Shown in pieces: positions 33,640-46,143 of a stretch of 64,000 nucleotides of DNA. Position 1 is the stretch's first letter, and every line of letters begins with the position of its first letter. This DNA comes from Diphasiastrum complanatum (taxonomy: Eukaryota; Streptophyta; Lycopodiopsida; Lycopodiales; Lycopodiaceae), in contig CM055094.1 in assembly GCA_029204225.1 (NCBI GenBank), positions 29,498,107 through 29,562,106 of the forward strand. Direction: 5' to 3'. Below the pieces are notes generated by a model, which saw nothing but the letters and a program-made list of their open reading frames with translations, was not told the origin of the DNA and did not search any database. Both the position numbers and the translations under genes were made by a program.

Positions 33640-34900
33640 TGGCTATTGCTTCTTCTGGTAGATCGATCCATCAGATCACCTAATTATAGCATTGTTTCAT
33701 CTGGTTCTTCTTAGTCATTGGCGTCTTTGGTGGATCTATCCTAAAAAGCTTCGCCATGGGTGATCTTTGAGGTGGCTTTCCTCATTCGCAATATGGGTCC
33801 ATATGTTGCAGAACTTGGTCGTTAGTCAGCTGAATTTCCTTGTTGTAGTTAAAAGCATGTTGCCAAGGGACTAAATCATCGTCCACAAGGTTCTCAATAG
33901 TTTCTGCAGACAGCCATGCTACATTGATCATATTCACCTCGAAAGTAATTGGTGTGTCCATGGTATAGCACTTGGGTGAAGATATGTTGGGTTCTAGATC
34001 TGAATTAGGTTGACAAGCATGCTCAGCCATATAGTCAACTATCGTCAATGCATCCGTTCATCTCACGATATTTATTTTAGAATCGTAGTGACCTCCCTTG
34101 GCTTGCCTTGAGCGATCAATTGTGTGATCGATGGTTGACAATTCGTCATCAGCTTTTGGTGTAATTGGTTTCACCGCCCATGTGGTTGGGTCAACCTTTA
34201 CAGCCTACTGTCTATTCTCAAAGGTAAGTTTTTTGGTTCCCTAGTTGTGAACTACTTGTGTGATCCTCAACCAAGGTCTGCCTAGTAAAACGTGGTAGGC
34301 AGAAGGGGACTCTGGTATATCCATCACCATAAAAGTGATTATGAGCTACATTTCTGCTATTTCTACCGGAATGTTGTCAACTACACCTTTTGGTTTTACA
34401 CACGATTGATCTGCTAGTTTGATGACAAATTTCGCTGGTTTCAGTCCTTGCAAACCCCATTTTTGATACAAGGTAGTGGATATCATATTCACATTTGATC
34501 TTCCATCTACCACTATTGCTTTGTCCTCGAATCTCTTGCGCTTGATTTCAAGGGTGATGTTGTGCTCTTCACTTTTCCACGTTGTCCCAATATGGAGGAT
34601 GTTGCTTGTTTCTTCATAGCCCACACAGTATAAGGGCTCCTTTGTGGTTGGTTCTGGTTCTGAATTGAGCCAGTATGTCAGAATGCTTTTAGCTTGTAGT
34701 GTCCTTCCTAGAACTATTGTTGGTTGCATTGAGATTAAATTCAAGGGTGCACTTGTTCCAGGTTTAATAGGACAATTCTTGTAGCAATGTCCATATCTCC
34801 ATTCAAGGCAAAAGGCCATATATTGTCCCTTATAAGGACATTTTGCAATTCGATGGCCTTTGCCACATCCATATCAGCCATAGATCCTAGATTTTGCATC
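33640..34900 (-). mobile_element. Ty3/gypsy relic: gag knuckle, protease and linker
   Basis: On the minus strand: a decayed CCHC-like segment (CLEWRYGHCYKNCP, missing part of the spacing), then the retropepsin-like region 34819-34346 (EPLYCVGYEE, WKSEEHNI, VDGRSNVNMIS, where the expected DSG/DGG triad is altered), and the linker 34048-33782 (MDTPITFEVNMINVAWLS). The linker matches the plus-strand copy at 40.4 kb (LDTPITFPLNVLNVAWIS). Frame breaks separate all three. RT and integrase are missing, so it is a deletion relic. Confidence 0.8.
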
Positions 34901-35420
34901 TCATTCATAGTGTGGATGCTGATTTTTCTACGTTGGCAAGGTTGGTGATTTGCTTGTCTTTTGAACCAAAGATCAAAGGAATGTTTTGGATCCTAATGAT
35001 CTGAAATTCTTCACAAGACATATTAGTAAAGCATTCAATCTTGACAAGAATTCTGAATGCAATAAAAGACAGTGATTGACTCAGACTAGTGTATAAAAAT
35101 ACATGTCAGTTTAATGCTATGAGCACAAGACAGTAGCGAACAAACCGCGTGCTCAAGAAGCTAACTCCACTATGTAAAAGCTATGAGCTTATTACTGACA
35201 ATCAATCTAAAAAAAACATCAATGCATGAATCTACAATGTCTGTGTCATGATCAGCATAATTGATTAGATTACAATAGTTATCTATATACAATTTTCATT
35301 TGTGCAGATGAGTGTATGAAGAGATGGCGTGGAGCCGTTGTGCCATCTGAAGAAGATCATGGTTGTTGCTATCATTGTCCGAGTCGTTTGTATAGTACAG
35401 GAAGTGAGCGTGAGGAGGCT
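34900..35420. other. gene-less stretch
   Basis: Probably the decayed gag side of the adjacent minus-strand gypsy relic. Nothing readable. Confidence 0.35.
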
Positions 35421-35429
35421 TTGACTATT

Positions 35430-35600
35430 CAGACGTCGAGCAAGTCGTTGCTGTGGCCAATTGGGTAGTCGACAAGTTGGACCTCCCGATAAGTTGGACA
35501 AGTCGACTAGTCGAGAGAGTCGATAAGACGGACTCTCCGACATGTCGTCCAAGTCGGGCTTCCCCGATAAGTTATCCAAGTCGATAAGTCGGGGGCCATT
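35430..35600. repeat. AGTCG/CGATAAGT short-repeat tract
   Basis: AGTCG and GATAAGT words recur about a dozen times in 170 bp with variable spacing. Confidence 0.65.
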
Positions 35601-35779
35601 CTCTTGTCTGTCTTTAGTAATAGAGTTATGTGTGATAATGCAAGTAAATTTGCAGCATGAATGGAACTAGATTAACATAAGATTTAGGAGAGTAGAGGAG
35701 ATAAATCCAACAAAGAATTGATACTAGGTTAGAAATTTTGTCATCTTCTCTCTACCCAAGAGCTACATCCCAAGAGCAA

Positions 35780-35952
35780 GCCCATTCCATCCGGTCGCTG
35801 ACTATGCCGGAAGGTAGACCGTACAATTTAAATAGCCCGTCCACAAACAACCTCGCTAACTCTGGAGCTCTAATGGTTATTTTGGTCGGAATGAAATGAG
35901 CCATTCTGGTCAGACGGTCAACTGTGACCCATATAGCGTCATTACCCTTTTG
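35780..35952 (-). mobile_element. chromovirus-type gypsy integrase fragment
   Basis: The minus strand reads NDAIWVTVDRLTRMAHFIP, then ELARLFVDGLFKLYGLPSG and IVSDR. This is the integrase catalytic core, with the first Asp in VTVDRLT and the second in VSDR. The wording is that of Del/Tekay-type chromoviruses and differs from the other gypsy copies here. Only about 57 codons survive. Coordinates are approximate. Confidence 0.85.
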
Positions 35953-35979
35953 GGTTGTAGAACATCAACAAAGTTATGT

Positions 35980-37105
35980 TGTTGACGGCGATCTGGGTGA
36001 CGGGCGGTCCTAATGTGGTCTCAAATGGTCGAAAGTGCCCTCAAATGGACGCAAACATACCTAATGCAGTCTCAAATGGCCGCAAGTGCCCTCATGCGGT
36101 CCTAATGCAAGACCACCATGTTATTTTCATAGGTTATTTGTTGCAGGGTTAAGGCCTCTAAGTTGCGTTCAAGTTAAAACGGACCGTAGGCAACCACAAA
36201 GGTAACAAATGCGGCCTTATTCGGTCTATTACGACCATATTGCATCTTTATGCAGTCTTTTATGGCCATATTGCGGTCTTATGCCACCATCGGCCATGTG
36301 CGGCTCTATTGCGAGCCTTATTTGGTCTGTTATGACCATAAGAAGTTCTATGTAGAAATGGACCGTAGGCGACCGCCAAGGCAACAGTTGTGGTCTATTA
36401 CAGTTTCTACAAAGTTGGAAATGGACCACAAGCAACCGCCAAGACAATGGTTGCAGTCTATTGCAGTCTATTACGGTCTATTGCAGTCTATTATGGTTTA
36501 CTACAAAGTTGGAAATGGACCGTAGGCAACCGCCAAGACAACAGTTGCAGTCTATTGGGGTCTGAGACGAAGTTGGATGGACCGAAGGCAACCACCAAGT
36601 AGCGAGTTGCAGTCTGTTGCAAATTTATGTGAAAGAAGACTGAAGGCAACCGCCAAGTCGTGAGTTGTGGTCTGTTGTGGTTTTATGTGAAAGAAGACCG
36701 AAGGCAACCGCCAAGTAGCGAGTTGCGGTCTGTTGTGGTTTTGGATGAAAGAAGACCAAAGGCAACCACCAAGTAGCAAGTTGCAGTCTGTGGTTTCATT
36801 TGAAAGAATACCGAAGGCAACCGCAAAGGTAACAGTTGTGGTCTATTACGGTCTGATATGAAGTTGGATGGACCATAGGCAACCGCCAAGGCAACGGTTG
36901 CGATCTATTACGGTTTACTACGAAGTTGGAAATGGACCGTAGGCAACTGCCAAGGCAATGGTTGTGGTCTATTACGGTTTACTACGAAGTTGGAAATGGA
37001 CCGTAGGCAACTGCCAAGGCAACGGTTGCGATCTATTACAATTTACTACAAAGTTGGAAATGGACTGTAGGCAACATTGCGGTCTATTGCAATTCTTAGA
37101 CAAAG
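35980..37105. repeat. minisatellite, about 55-64 bp units
   Basis: From 36360 to 37105 there are about 12 units opening GGACCGTAGGCAACCGCCAAGG (or close variants) at about 36360, 36423, 36518, 36579, 36638, 36696, 36754, 36809, 36870, 36934, 36998 and 37062. Each ends TTTACTACGAAGTTGGAAAT or GATGAAAGAA. Two sub-families alternate in blocks. Upstream, 35980-36350 holds related short GGTCCTAATG/CCTCAAATGG and GGTCTTATG words. Frames through it are artefacts. Confidence 0.9.
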
Positions 37106-37109
37106 TTAA

Positions 37110-37990
37110 TAGCAATTTGAAACATGGTTTAATCTTCCCAAACAAATCATGTTTTGGCAATAGGCCAAGCCGTTATATCACCGTATCAGGACGAGTGCCA
37201 TGATGATCAGCTTACGGTCAATTGGTCCATATCAGTTCATTTTCAGTTATGCACAGAATATGAAAAGTTTAAACCATTTTCGTTTTGCTTAGCCAAAAGA
37301 CTTGGTGTGGACACGTGTGCTGGTATTAGAGCAAATCCATGCTATGCTAACCCAAGCGACCCTTACAGAGCAAGGCGTGTCAAGCACTACTGTCCATACG
37401 CCTAAGCATATCCATGCTTTCCAATTGTATCTCACTGAAAGTCTAAAGTAACACTTATTAGGGTACGTTTAGGATTTTCCATGATTGATTGTATGATTGT
37501 TTCTACGCAAAATTATGCCATACAGAGACCATATAGTTAGAAATCAATTTTGATATGATTCATTAGTATAAGATCTAAATGTGATGATGTAATTACTGTA
37601 CAGTTTATTTGGTATACTGTATATGGTTGTGATCGGGACGTGACCCATTAGGATATATTGATCGGGCACTCATCCCGTAGCCCGCTACTTGGGTTAGCCG
37701 AGTAGCCACACATAGGAAAAATTAGCCTGTATAGAGTTATTTACAGTACTTGCTATACTTGGGGGCATGTCCCAAGTTTGTCGGTCGAATTTGGCCATAT
37801 TGGGCCCGACCCTAGTTTGACAGGTGGTAGGCCAATTTTAGGACACCTGCCTTTTCATGCAGTTTGTGAATACTCTATATGTACAGTGTTTATTTGTAAT
37901 CTAACAACTTTTGTTGTGCCATCTTTGAGAGCTTGTGAGGAGTGGCTATGGTGATTGTGTATTGTGATCTGCATACTGCACTAGATCCTG
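37110..37990. other. possible LTR region
   Basis: No coding signal. Its right end directly precedes a primer-binding site, so the segment from about 37450 may be a 5' LTR. The matching 3' LTR was not found. Confidence 0.35.
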
Positions 37991-38007
37991 AAGGAGTTTC
38001 AACTTGG

Positions 38008-38019
38008 TATCAGAGCAGT
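38008..38019 (+). other. LTR-retrotransposon primer-binding site (tRNA-iMet type)
   Basis: TGGTATCAGAGC, the complement of the initiator tRNA-Met 3' end used by most plant LTR elements, follows CA+ACT. This indicates an LTR ending at about 38004. A gypsy relic of the same orientation starts about 1.6 kb downstream. Confidence 0.8.
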
Positions 38020-39400
38020 AGGGTGTTGCAGATATGCACGATCTGGTGGAGCTATGGGATAGCGTCTTTCACCAGGAGGAATAGCACTCAAAGCGTCTCA
38101 GGAGAGAGGACTCCATACGGGGTATCGGCAGTCCGGATGGTAGGAGACAACAAAGTTCCTTCGATCAGATCTTTGGGGAAGATCAGAACAATCGTCGTAG
38201 GTGGATTCCGGGGAAAATTCACGAAAAATCTTGTAGTTTCGGTGGTTTTGGGGAAATCATCGGTGTTGGCTTCTTAATTCACTATGTGGACAGCCATTTG
38301 GCGCAATGGGGCTTGCATAGGATTTGCAAAGAGCAGTGACAGAGAGCCATAGCAATTTACAGGGTCAGATTGGGTTGAAAATGGAAAAAATTTGGGAAAT
38401 TTCCAGTTTTGTGGGGTGTTGACAAATTTATGAGAAAATCAACTTGTTTGCAGTCAATACCACATCAATTGGAGAACTGTAAATTGCATTAGAAAGCCTG
38501 AGGTAGGCCGACCTCTGTGAGGCAGGTAGCTGCAAGAAAAATCTCAGTAAAAGATTGAGAAATGCCCAAGAAAACTTCTTCTTCCTCATGACTAGGGTTT
38601 GCAGGGCAAAAAGTCTTGATTTTTCTCTATTGGAAATACGTTTTTGAGCTGTTAAGAGCTAAAGGTGGGCGCCCTGGCAGTGCGACCCAGGCTGCAGATG
38701 GTCGTGGATGGCCGCGACCTGCAGAAGGAGCTGGAGATCGATTGGGGAGGGCTGCCATAGCTGCTGCAAAGGAGAAGCTTGAAAACATCAAAAAAAAGAG
38801 GAGAGAGAGAGCGTGGAGTCGCGGAGGTCGCGCGCGCGGTGAAGAGGAGAGGCCCATAGTGCCTTGAAGGAACCCGCGGACTCAGGGCTGAGGATCAGCG
38901 CACGGATTTATGGACAGTCGTCCGATTGAGAGGAAACAGATTTATGGTCAAGATCTTGCTGATAAGGAGTAATGTGGATCGTGGATTTGCAATGAACCAT
39001 TCGATTGGTTTGAAGAGGACCTGAAGGCCCATGAAGTGCAAAAGACACTTAGTTTTCATTAAAAAAATCTCATTTTGAATTGTTGAAAGTGACGCGACTT
39101 TTAAAGTCACTGGTTCTTTATTAAGAAACTTCAATATGAAGTTATAGTTCATTTTGCAAGGGCAATTTTTGAAGAGGGCTATCTTTAGCTAGAGGGCACC
39201 TTTTTTGGCCATCCTTGGTCCAAAATGACCCCTGAAACTAGCTACTCAGAGCTAGCGGACAGAGCGACATCATAGACAAGGAGAAATGCATTTTGGGTGT
39301 TTTTGTCACCATTCTATCAAGCGGAGTGCAGGTGACCTAGTGATGGGCTACATTCGCTATTATACCATTAACAGATATACCAACAACATCTGGAGTCTAT
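38020..39400. other. decayed leader/gag region
   Basis: Expected position of leader and gag after the primer-binding site. A short frame begins MHDLVELWDSVFHQEE and stops. A GC-rich island (38660-38860) has low-complexity frames on both strands. I can read no gag domain. Confidence 0.35.
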
Positions 39401-42400
39401 CCAAATCTTCATGTAGAAAAAAGAAGATATCAGGATATGAGGAAGTGGATTAAACATCTGCAAGAAGAAGAGGAGCTTGAAGCTACTAAAGCAACAGCCG
39501 AAGTTCGTTCTTCACCATTGCAGCCACCAACAAATTCACGTATAGATATGAATGATCAGTTGCATCATCATGAAGAACCCTTCAAGATGACTGAACTGTA
39601 AGCACCGCAAACAAAACTACTCATGAATATTTTATCTAGTAAGATCAATATTTCATTGAGAGAGGTCCTGAAGTGGGTGCCAAAAGCAAAAGAAGTCTTA
39701 GCGCAAAAGTTAGCTCAAGCAGAACTAGAAGTCCATCAAGAGCCACTTTTTTGTGTTGGATTTGAAGAATCTAATGAAGTACTACCTGTCGGAGCAGCTT
39801 GGGAAAGTGAAAAAAAAAATCACCCTCCCAATACAACATAGACAATTTCCTAAGGAAGCAACTATGATAGATGGCAGTTGAGAAGGTAACCTGATTTCTA
39901 CAAAGCTATGTGCAAAATGGGGCCTTACAAAGATCAAGCTTGCGACTTTTGCCATTAAGCTAGTTGATCAAACGATAGTTCGTTTGTGGGGAATGATTGA
40001 AGATATACCTATAAGAATTGCAGGAGTATAGTTCGTCATTACTTTTGTAGTAATGGACTTACCAAAAGCACCAAATGTCTACCGAGTCCTATTGGGACAT
40101 CCATGGTTACAAGTTACGCAAGTAATTCATAACTGGAGTACCGGGAAAATCACTTTTGAAAATCATGAACGTGCAGTCAAAGTTGATCCTTCAACTTGGA
40201 CTATCAGACTAGTGGTTCAAAAAGAGAATGATGATTCATCAATAACGGATCATACTTGTGATCGACCAGAGAAAATTTTTGGAGCTCATTACGATTCTCA
40301 AACGGATACTGTCAATTGGAATGAACCTCTTGGAATGATTGATTGTGTAGTAGGATATATGTGTCAACAATATAATCAGTCAGATTTGAGCGAGATTTCC
40401 TTATTGGATCGAACCTTGGATACACCGATCACTTTTCCACTGAATGTGCTGAATGTAGCTTGGATATCAACGGAACCTATACTAGATCCGATGGAAGATG
40501 ACCTCATACCTGTGAGTCATGCCTTGACTTATGATGACAATGCAGAACTTATGGATGAGCAAATTCTCAATCATATGGATTTGACCAGATTTGGAGTGCG
40601 TAATGTTCCTGATGAACCAACAATAAAACCACCTAAAGCAGTTATATTGAAGGAAGACAAGATCATAGGATCAATGACGAAGAAACAAGCCAAGCAACAT
40701 TATAATACGGTCCTGAAATGGGACAATCCTCCTCAAAAGATTGATTCAGCAAATGTGCCACCCTTATTGGATAAAGGCAAAGGAAAAGTCGAGGATGATT
40801 CTACAAGTCAAAATTCTAGCAAGTCATCATCGTCTCGGAAGTCCTCACCTCCATGATCAATTCCTCCTAAGAAGGCTTAGCGAAGGTCCAAGACAAGTCC
40901 TTTAAAAAAGGAACAAGCAGATGTAGTCCAGCATGATATGCCCAAAAATTTTAAACGTTATACATTGGATAATGTGGTTATCATGTTACCTAAAACACAT
41001 CGTGAACCCGAAGAACACGTGCCAGATTCGAAAGATGTTTATGATGGCCCAGCTAAGACACAACCAATGAATCTTGCCGAACCCAGAGAACCACAAAAAA
41101 TTGTACAAGTTGGATCACAACTTAATCTTGAACAGCATTAAGCACTCCGCATGTTGCTTATTAAGTATCAAGATTGCTTTGGATAAACTTATCAAGATAT
41201 GAAGGGTATTTTGATGTCAGTTATTGAACATACCATACCTTTAGTACCTGATGCAGTTCCAAAGGTTACAAAGTTCTATCGTTGTAATCCTGATGTTGCG
41301 GACTTGATAAAGAAAGAACTTCAGAGATTGCTTGACGCCAATTTCATTTATGAGATCGAGCATACCGAATGGATCTCACCGATTGTCATTGTTCCTAAGA
41401 AGAATGAGAAATTGAGAATTTGTGGTGTGAATATTAAGGCTTTGAACAAAGTGACGTGGAAGGATCACTTTCCGTTACCCTTTACTGAAAGCATTTTGGA
41501 TCACCTTGCTGGAGCGAAAGCATATAGTTTCTTGGATGGATTACAACCAGGTTACGATTGCACCTGTCGATCGTCACAAAACAGCTTTTGCAACAGAATG
41601 GGGCACCTATGCTTACAAAGTAATGTCGTTTGGACTCTGTAATGCACCAAGTTCGTTCCAAAGAGTAATGCAATTTGCTTTCAAAGATTATCTACATAAA
41701 TTTCTTGAAATTTACTTGGATGACCTGGGAGTCCATAGTACAGATACAGACCACCTGGATCGATTGGAGAAAGTATTCAAAAGATTTCGCAAATATCAAA
41801 TTTCTCTAAATCCAGAAAAATGCCAGATATGGGTTTCCCACAGAGTTGTGCTTGGGCATGTGATATCGAGACATGGTATTGCCACAAATTATTCTAAAAT
41901 CAAGATTATTGTGGAATTACCACCACCAACAACGATTCATGGAGTTTATGTGTTTATGGGTCATGCGAACATTGGATCAGTTTTGATGCAGCCAGGTGAT
42001 TATAAGAAGGACCATCCTATACGATTTGCAAGCAGACAACTTATAGATCCGTAGAAGAATTATTCAACTACAAAACGTGAAGCGTTAGCCATGATTTTTT
42101 CTGTTCGAAAATTTCGTCACTATCTCATGTAAACGCACTTTGTATTTTATACGGATCACCAGCCGTTACTTTACTTGGTAAACAAGACATGCAATATTGG
42201 ACGTATTGCAAGATGGTTATTATATTGACTGAATTTGACTTTCGAATTGTGGTTCGAAAGGACAAGCAACATTATCTAGCCGATCACATTTCGCGAATCG
42301 AATCCACACCAGTTAATACTGAAGTGGATGATGAACTACCAGATGTTGCATTGTTCTATATCGAAGCAATACCTGAGTGGGCAGCGGATATTGTTGAGTA

Positions 42401-43850
42401 CCTGATGCTAGGACAACCGAATGACTCTTTGACAAAAGTACAGAAGAGACAATTGATTCATAAGACTCAACCTTATCAATTGATTGCAGGACAATTGTAT
42501 CGTCATGGATCAGACAATATTCTACGTAGATGTGTTTTACCGCATGAAATCCCAGATTTAATCATGTTTTCACATGATGGCATGGGCGGAGTACATTTCT
42601 CTACAGATATTATTGTTTGCAAACTTTTGCAATCAGGTTGTTAGTGGCCTACGTTTCATAAGGACACAAAAAATTATATTCAGACATGTGATGTTTGCCA
42701 GCGAGCACGACGGCCTACTGAACAGAACTATGAATCCTTGCATCCGGTTTTATCGCAAGCATCGTTTGAAAAGTGGGGACTGAATTATGTTGGTCCTATT
42801 CTTCCTACCATGCAAGGATCTCAGGTCCGATACATTATCGTAGCAACTGATTGTATGACCAAGTGGGTTGAAGCCAAAGCTGTCAAAGTTGCTGATGTGA
42901 AATCTACGGCCAAATTTCTTTATGAAAATATTATTATTAGATTTGGATGTCCGATCGAGATTGTCAGTGACCGGGGTACACACTTTGTTAATCAAACAAT
43001 AAAGTGTTTACTGGAAGATTTTTTTGTTATACACAGATTTAGTACTCCTTACTATCCCAGAGGGAATGGCCAAGCTGAATCTTCCAATAAGATTCTCTGC
43101 ACTATTATGACAAAGACAGTTGAAGCGAGTCGGTTTGCTTGGGAATATAAACTGTATGCAGTATTATGGGCATTCAGAACCGCTTCCAAAAACAGTACAA
43201 ATCAAATACCCTTTCAACTGGTTTATAGTCAAGATGTTGTCATGTGGATTGAAGTTTTAATCCCATCTTTATGCATAGCGAGAACAGAACAATTAAATGA
43301 TGATAAGTCTTTACAACTATGTCATGAAGCGTTGTACAAATTATGTGAAACACGATTGATGGTAGTTCATGCGTTAGCAGCAGAGAAAGCCCGCCGAAAG
43401 GCATGGCATGATCGTCGATTGCACAAAAAGGATCTGAAAGCAGGAGATTTTGCACTGATGTACAAAACCAAGCTGATCAAGGAAAAATTGAAGTTTTATG
43501 GTGAAGGCTCGTATAAATTGAAGGAAATCCTGAACTATGGCGCACTAATTCTTGAGCACTTGGACGGAAAACTATGTGATACTCTGGTGAATGGCAACCG
43601 ATTATGCAAGTTTTGACAGTTTGCTCTGCCAGTTCAGCAAGCCTGATCTCAATGATTTTTAATTTTATTTATTTTTCAATTTTTTGTTTTCAATATTTAA
43701 TTGTTCAGTTCTTGTTTGAAAAAGATAGTAAAAAAAAAAATTAAGCCTGATGAGCAAAAGTTAGAAAAGTCATCAGCATGGAAAAAGGAAGAACAATATT
43801 TTTTTTTATGAAAAACGACTTATAAAATTATTGTTTCAGTTAGATGTTGC
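39400..43850 (+). mobile_element. Ty3/gypsy relic: protease to integrase and 3' tail
   Basis: In order: protease-side text (EPLFCVGFEE; the catalytic segment reads MIDGS then a stop at about 39879); linker 40053-40856 with LLGHPWLQ and TPITFPLNVLNVAWIS; RT from 41199 (FYRCNPDVADLIKKEL, VPKKNEKLRICGVN) to a frame change near 41540; then RT palm with YLDDLGVHS, the active site in altered form. An internal deletion fuses the RT thumb to RNase H at about 41965. RNase H tail (PIRFASRQL, TTKREALAMIF) has stops. Integrase zinc region (CDVCQRARRP) and core 42738-43616 show IIVATD, IVSDRGTHF and NGQAESSNK, a complete D-D-E set, with a C-terminal KLKFYGEGSYKLKEIL. Multiple stops mean it is not functional. 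Confidence 0.92.
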
Positions 43851-43869
43851 CTATATAGTATCAAAAACC

Positions 43870-44140
43870 TTTTTTAGCCTCCAGACCTTACATCTACAGT
43901 TTTCTTTTTCTTTTTCTTTTGCAAGAATTGTTTAATCTCTTTCTTATAGTATTGATTACCCTCTAATAACTGTTTGAAAGTTATAGTGGGCATTCTAGAG
44001 GCAAAATCTTCCACTATGTCATATGAACAATGTCTAAGTGGAAATGGGTCTCTAGGTATCTCATGACTTATTATTGGATCTGAGAACATTACTTTTTTAA
44101 CTCTCTTTGTTTCTTTATCTAGGAACACTGTCTCAATTAA
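43870..44140 (-). pseudogene. unassigned minus-strand ORF fragment
   Basis: An 84-codon frame reading FLDKETKRVKKVMFSDP, LRHCSYDIVEDFASR and a Lys-rich end. It abuts the 3' end of the gypsy relic on the opposite strand, just as transposase copy A abuts the other gypsy copy. I do not recognise it. It may belong with the 45.1-46.1 kb fragments as one decayed mobile-element protein. Confidence 0.3.
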
Positions 44141-44199
44141 TTTTGGTCTGTTTAGTTTATTTAGGACTATTTTCTACATATGGTACCAAAAGAGCCAAC

Positions 44200-45125
44200 T
44201 AAGAAAAAAATAAAACTTACTAATTCTTGAAGTGGGATTTTCTCAAGTTCAAATCTCATTTCAATAAAACTATAAGCCAAACAAGACAAATTTGATTAAC
44301 AAGTCACAATTTAGTTTCTAAAATTTATTGATGCTTTTGTCCAATAGCTATGAGCACCTAATATAATTGTAAATCATTCCAATTGTTAGATCAAGGGTTA
44401 TGGTGGATGTTTTTGGGAAATCAAATATAATAATGTCCAAAATCAGTGTCAATCCGAATAACATAGACAACTTTTAAACATAAACATTGATATAGAATTT
44501 GAAAAGAAACATAAACATAATTTGATATTTAAAAGAAACATAAACATCACTAAATCATATACTACTTTGAACAAGCTGTATTATAAGAACTCTCATAGAT
44601 ATTTAATCACAATGTGTCACTTGCCACTAAAAGTTGTTCATATTTATAATTAATGGTCTTGGGCCAAGCCCTACATTAGTCAAGAGACTATAATTACAAA
44701 AGATGCACAACTTTGGTGCAATTCTAGACAAATTTGTAGAAGTTTAACCTTTTAGACTAGTGATTTACTATTTCAATATTCTAAAGGTTGAGAATTAGGA
44801 ACTATTTTCAACCTTTAGAATTTCGAAAAGTCGTTAAACTTTCTACATCATGATTCATCATGGTCTTACAATATACATGCCATGGAATATGATTTACTTA
44901 TAATAGGGTGACATGCCCACACCCTAGCATACAAAAAGTTGGCTTTCTACAAAATTGCCAAGCTGGATTTACAACTGAATTTACAGAAGGAATTACACGT
45001 GGAGCCAAATTTGGTCTTGTTGCAGATCCGGAATCTGCCAACAATCACTAAACTAAATACATTACAAGTCCAATAATTATGGCGACAAAGATTGTAACTA
45101 GGACTCTACATCTACAATGATCATG
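44200..45125. other. gene-less stretch
   Basis: AT-rich DNA, possibly introns of the minus-strand relic on either side. Nothing readable. Confidence 0.35.
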
Positions 45126-45129
45126 AACT

Positions 45130-46143
45130 CTACTCATCAATATCAGCTGCACATTCATCGGATAATTTGGACAAGTATTCTTTGATGTGTGCTACTAATA
45201 TTTCCAGAATAGATATTGATTTTTCCAAAATATAGTCGTGTGCTTTAATTGTATTTTTGCCTATGATCTCCATGCATGAACAATTGTATCTACATCCATA
45301 TATTGTGGTCCGTCGTTGTTCGGAATCCATTCTTTCTCTAAGCAATTTTTGTACAGCTCCGAGTTGTCAACTTGTCTCTGGTTTCTATGCCGTTGATTAG
45401 ATTTTGGTTCATACCATAATGCTTTAAACTCTGTGGCCAAGCCTTCTGAGTTTTTCTTCACTTTGACAACTTTTGCCACCCAAATAGATATGGAACCCTC
45501 CACAACATCTTCATCTGGAGGTCACGTTGCAACAAACTTGTCCAACACAACTTCTCTACGTGGGATGAATTCAACCAGGATAGTTTTTGGATGCTACTCC
45601 TTTTTGAACCACTAGGTTGGCGGGCCAACATTTTATTGATGTTGCTCTTTTTTGAACCATTAGAATAATATGTAAAGCATCACTTAATGGTTCAGTAAAT
45701 GATACATGTTTTCTCTGTTTAGAGTGCAAAGACAGTTTTGACAAACACCAAATCATTGTTTGGTTTTGTTTGTAGAAAGGGTCTTCGTCATCTACCGTGG
45801 CATTCGCAATATTTACTTCTGTTGTAATTGAAGTCAACTTCTTAACGATAACAAGCGCATTTTTTTCACTAGGATAGTAGCTTTTGAATTTAGCAGTGGA
45901 AACTACTACCTCTTGAAAATCCATAGAATCAACAACGTCATCAATGTTGTATAATGGACCGTTGGAAAGAACGAGTTCATTCATGTCAACAATATCTGCA
46001 TTATTCCACAAGATTTTTTTTGCAGTGGGATCAATGGAAATATAGTTGTGAACTTCTTTTAGGCGATCAAATTCACTGTGAGGGTATGGCCAGGGACAAT
46101 TCATTTTAAACACCTTTGAAATTAGGACCACACTTTTATTCAT
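45130..46143 (-). pseudogene. decayed mobile-element protein with a BAH-like segment
   Basis: Minus-strand frames that chain across breaks: 46143-45571 (FKMNCPWPYPHSEFD, then FKSYYPSEKNALVIVKKL, then SLHSKQRKHVSFTEPLSDALHI), then after a frame change VVLDKFVAT, DEDVVEGSISIWVAKVVKV and EFKALWYEPK (45503-45400), then EKEWIPNNDGPQYMDVDTI and a short tail. The 'IWVAKVVKV...FKALWYEP' part resembles the strand pattern at the start of BAH-type chromatin-reader domains, and similar segments occur near the C-terminus of several large transposon proteins. That assignment is inference. Stops and frame changes show decay. Confidence 0.45.

Noticed and set aside
35980-37105. Possible CRISPR-like array
   Set aside because: Units are contiguous and diverge together, with no unique spacers of constant length, in eukaryotic DNA. 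It is a minisatellite.
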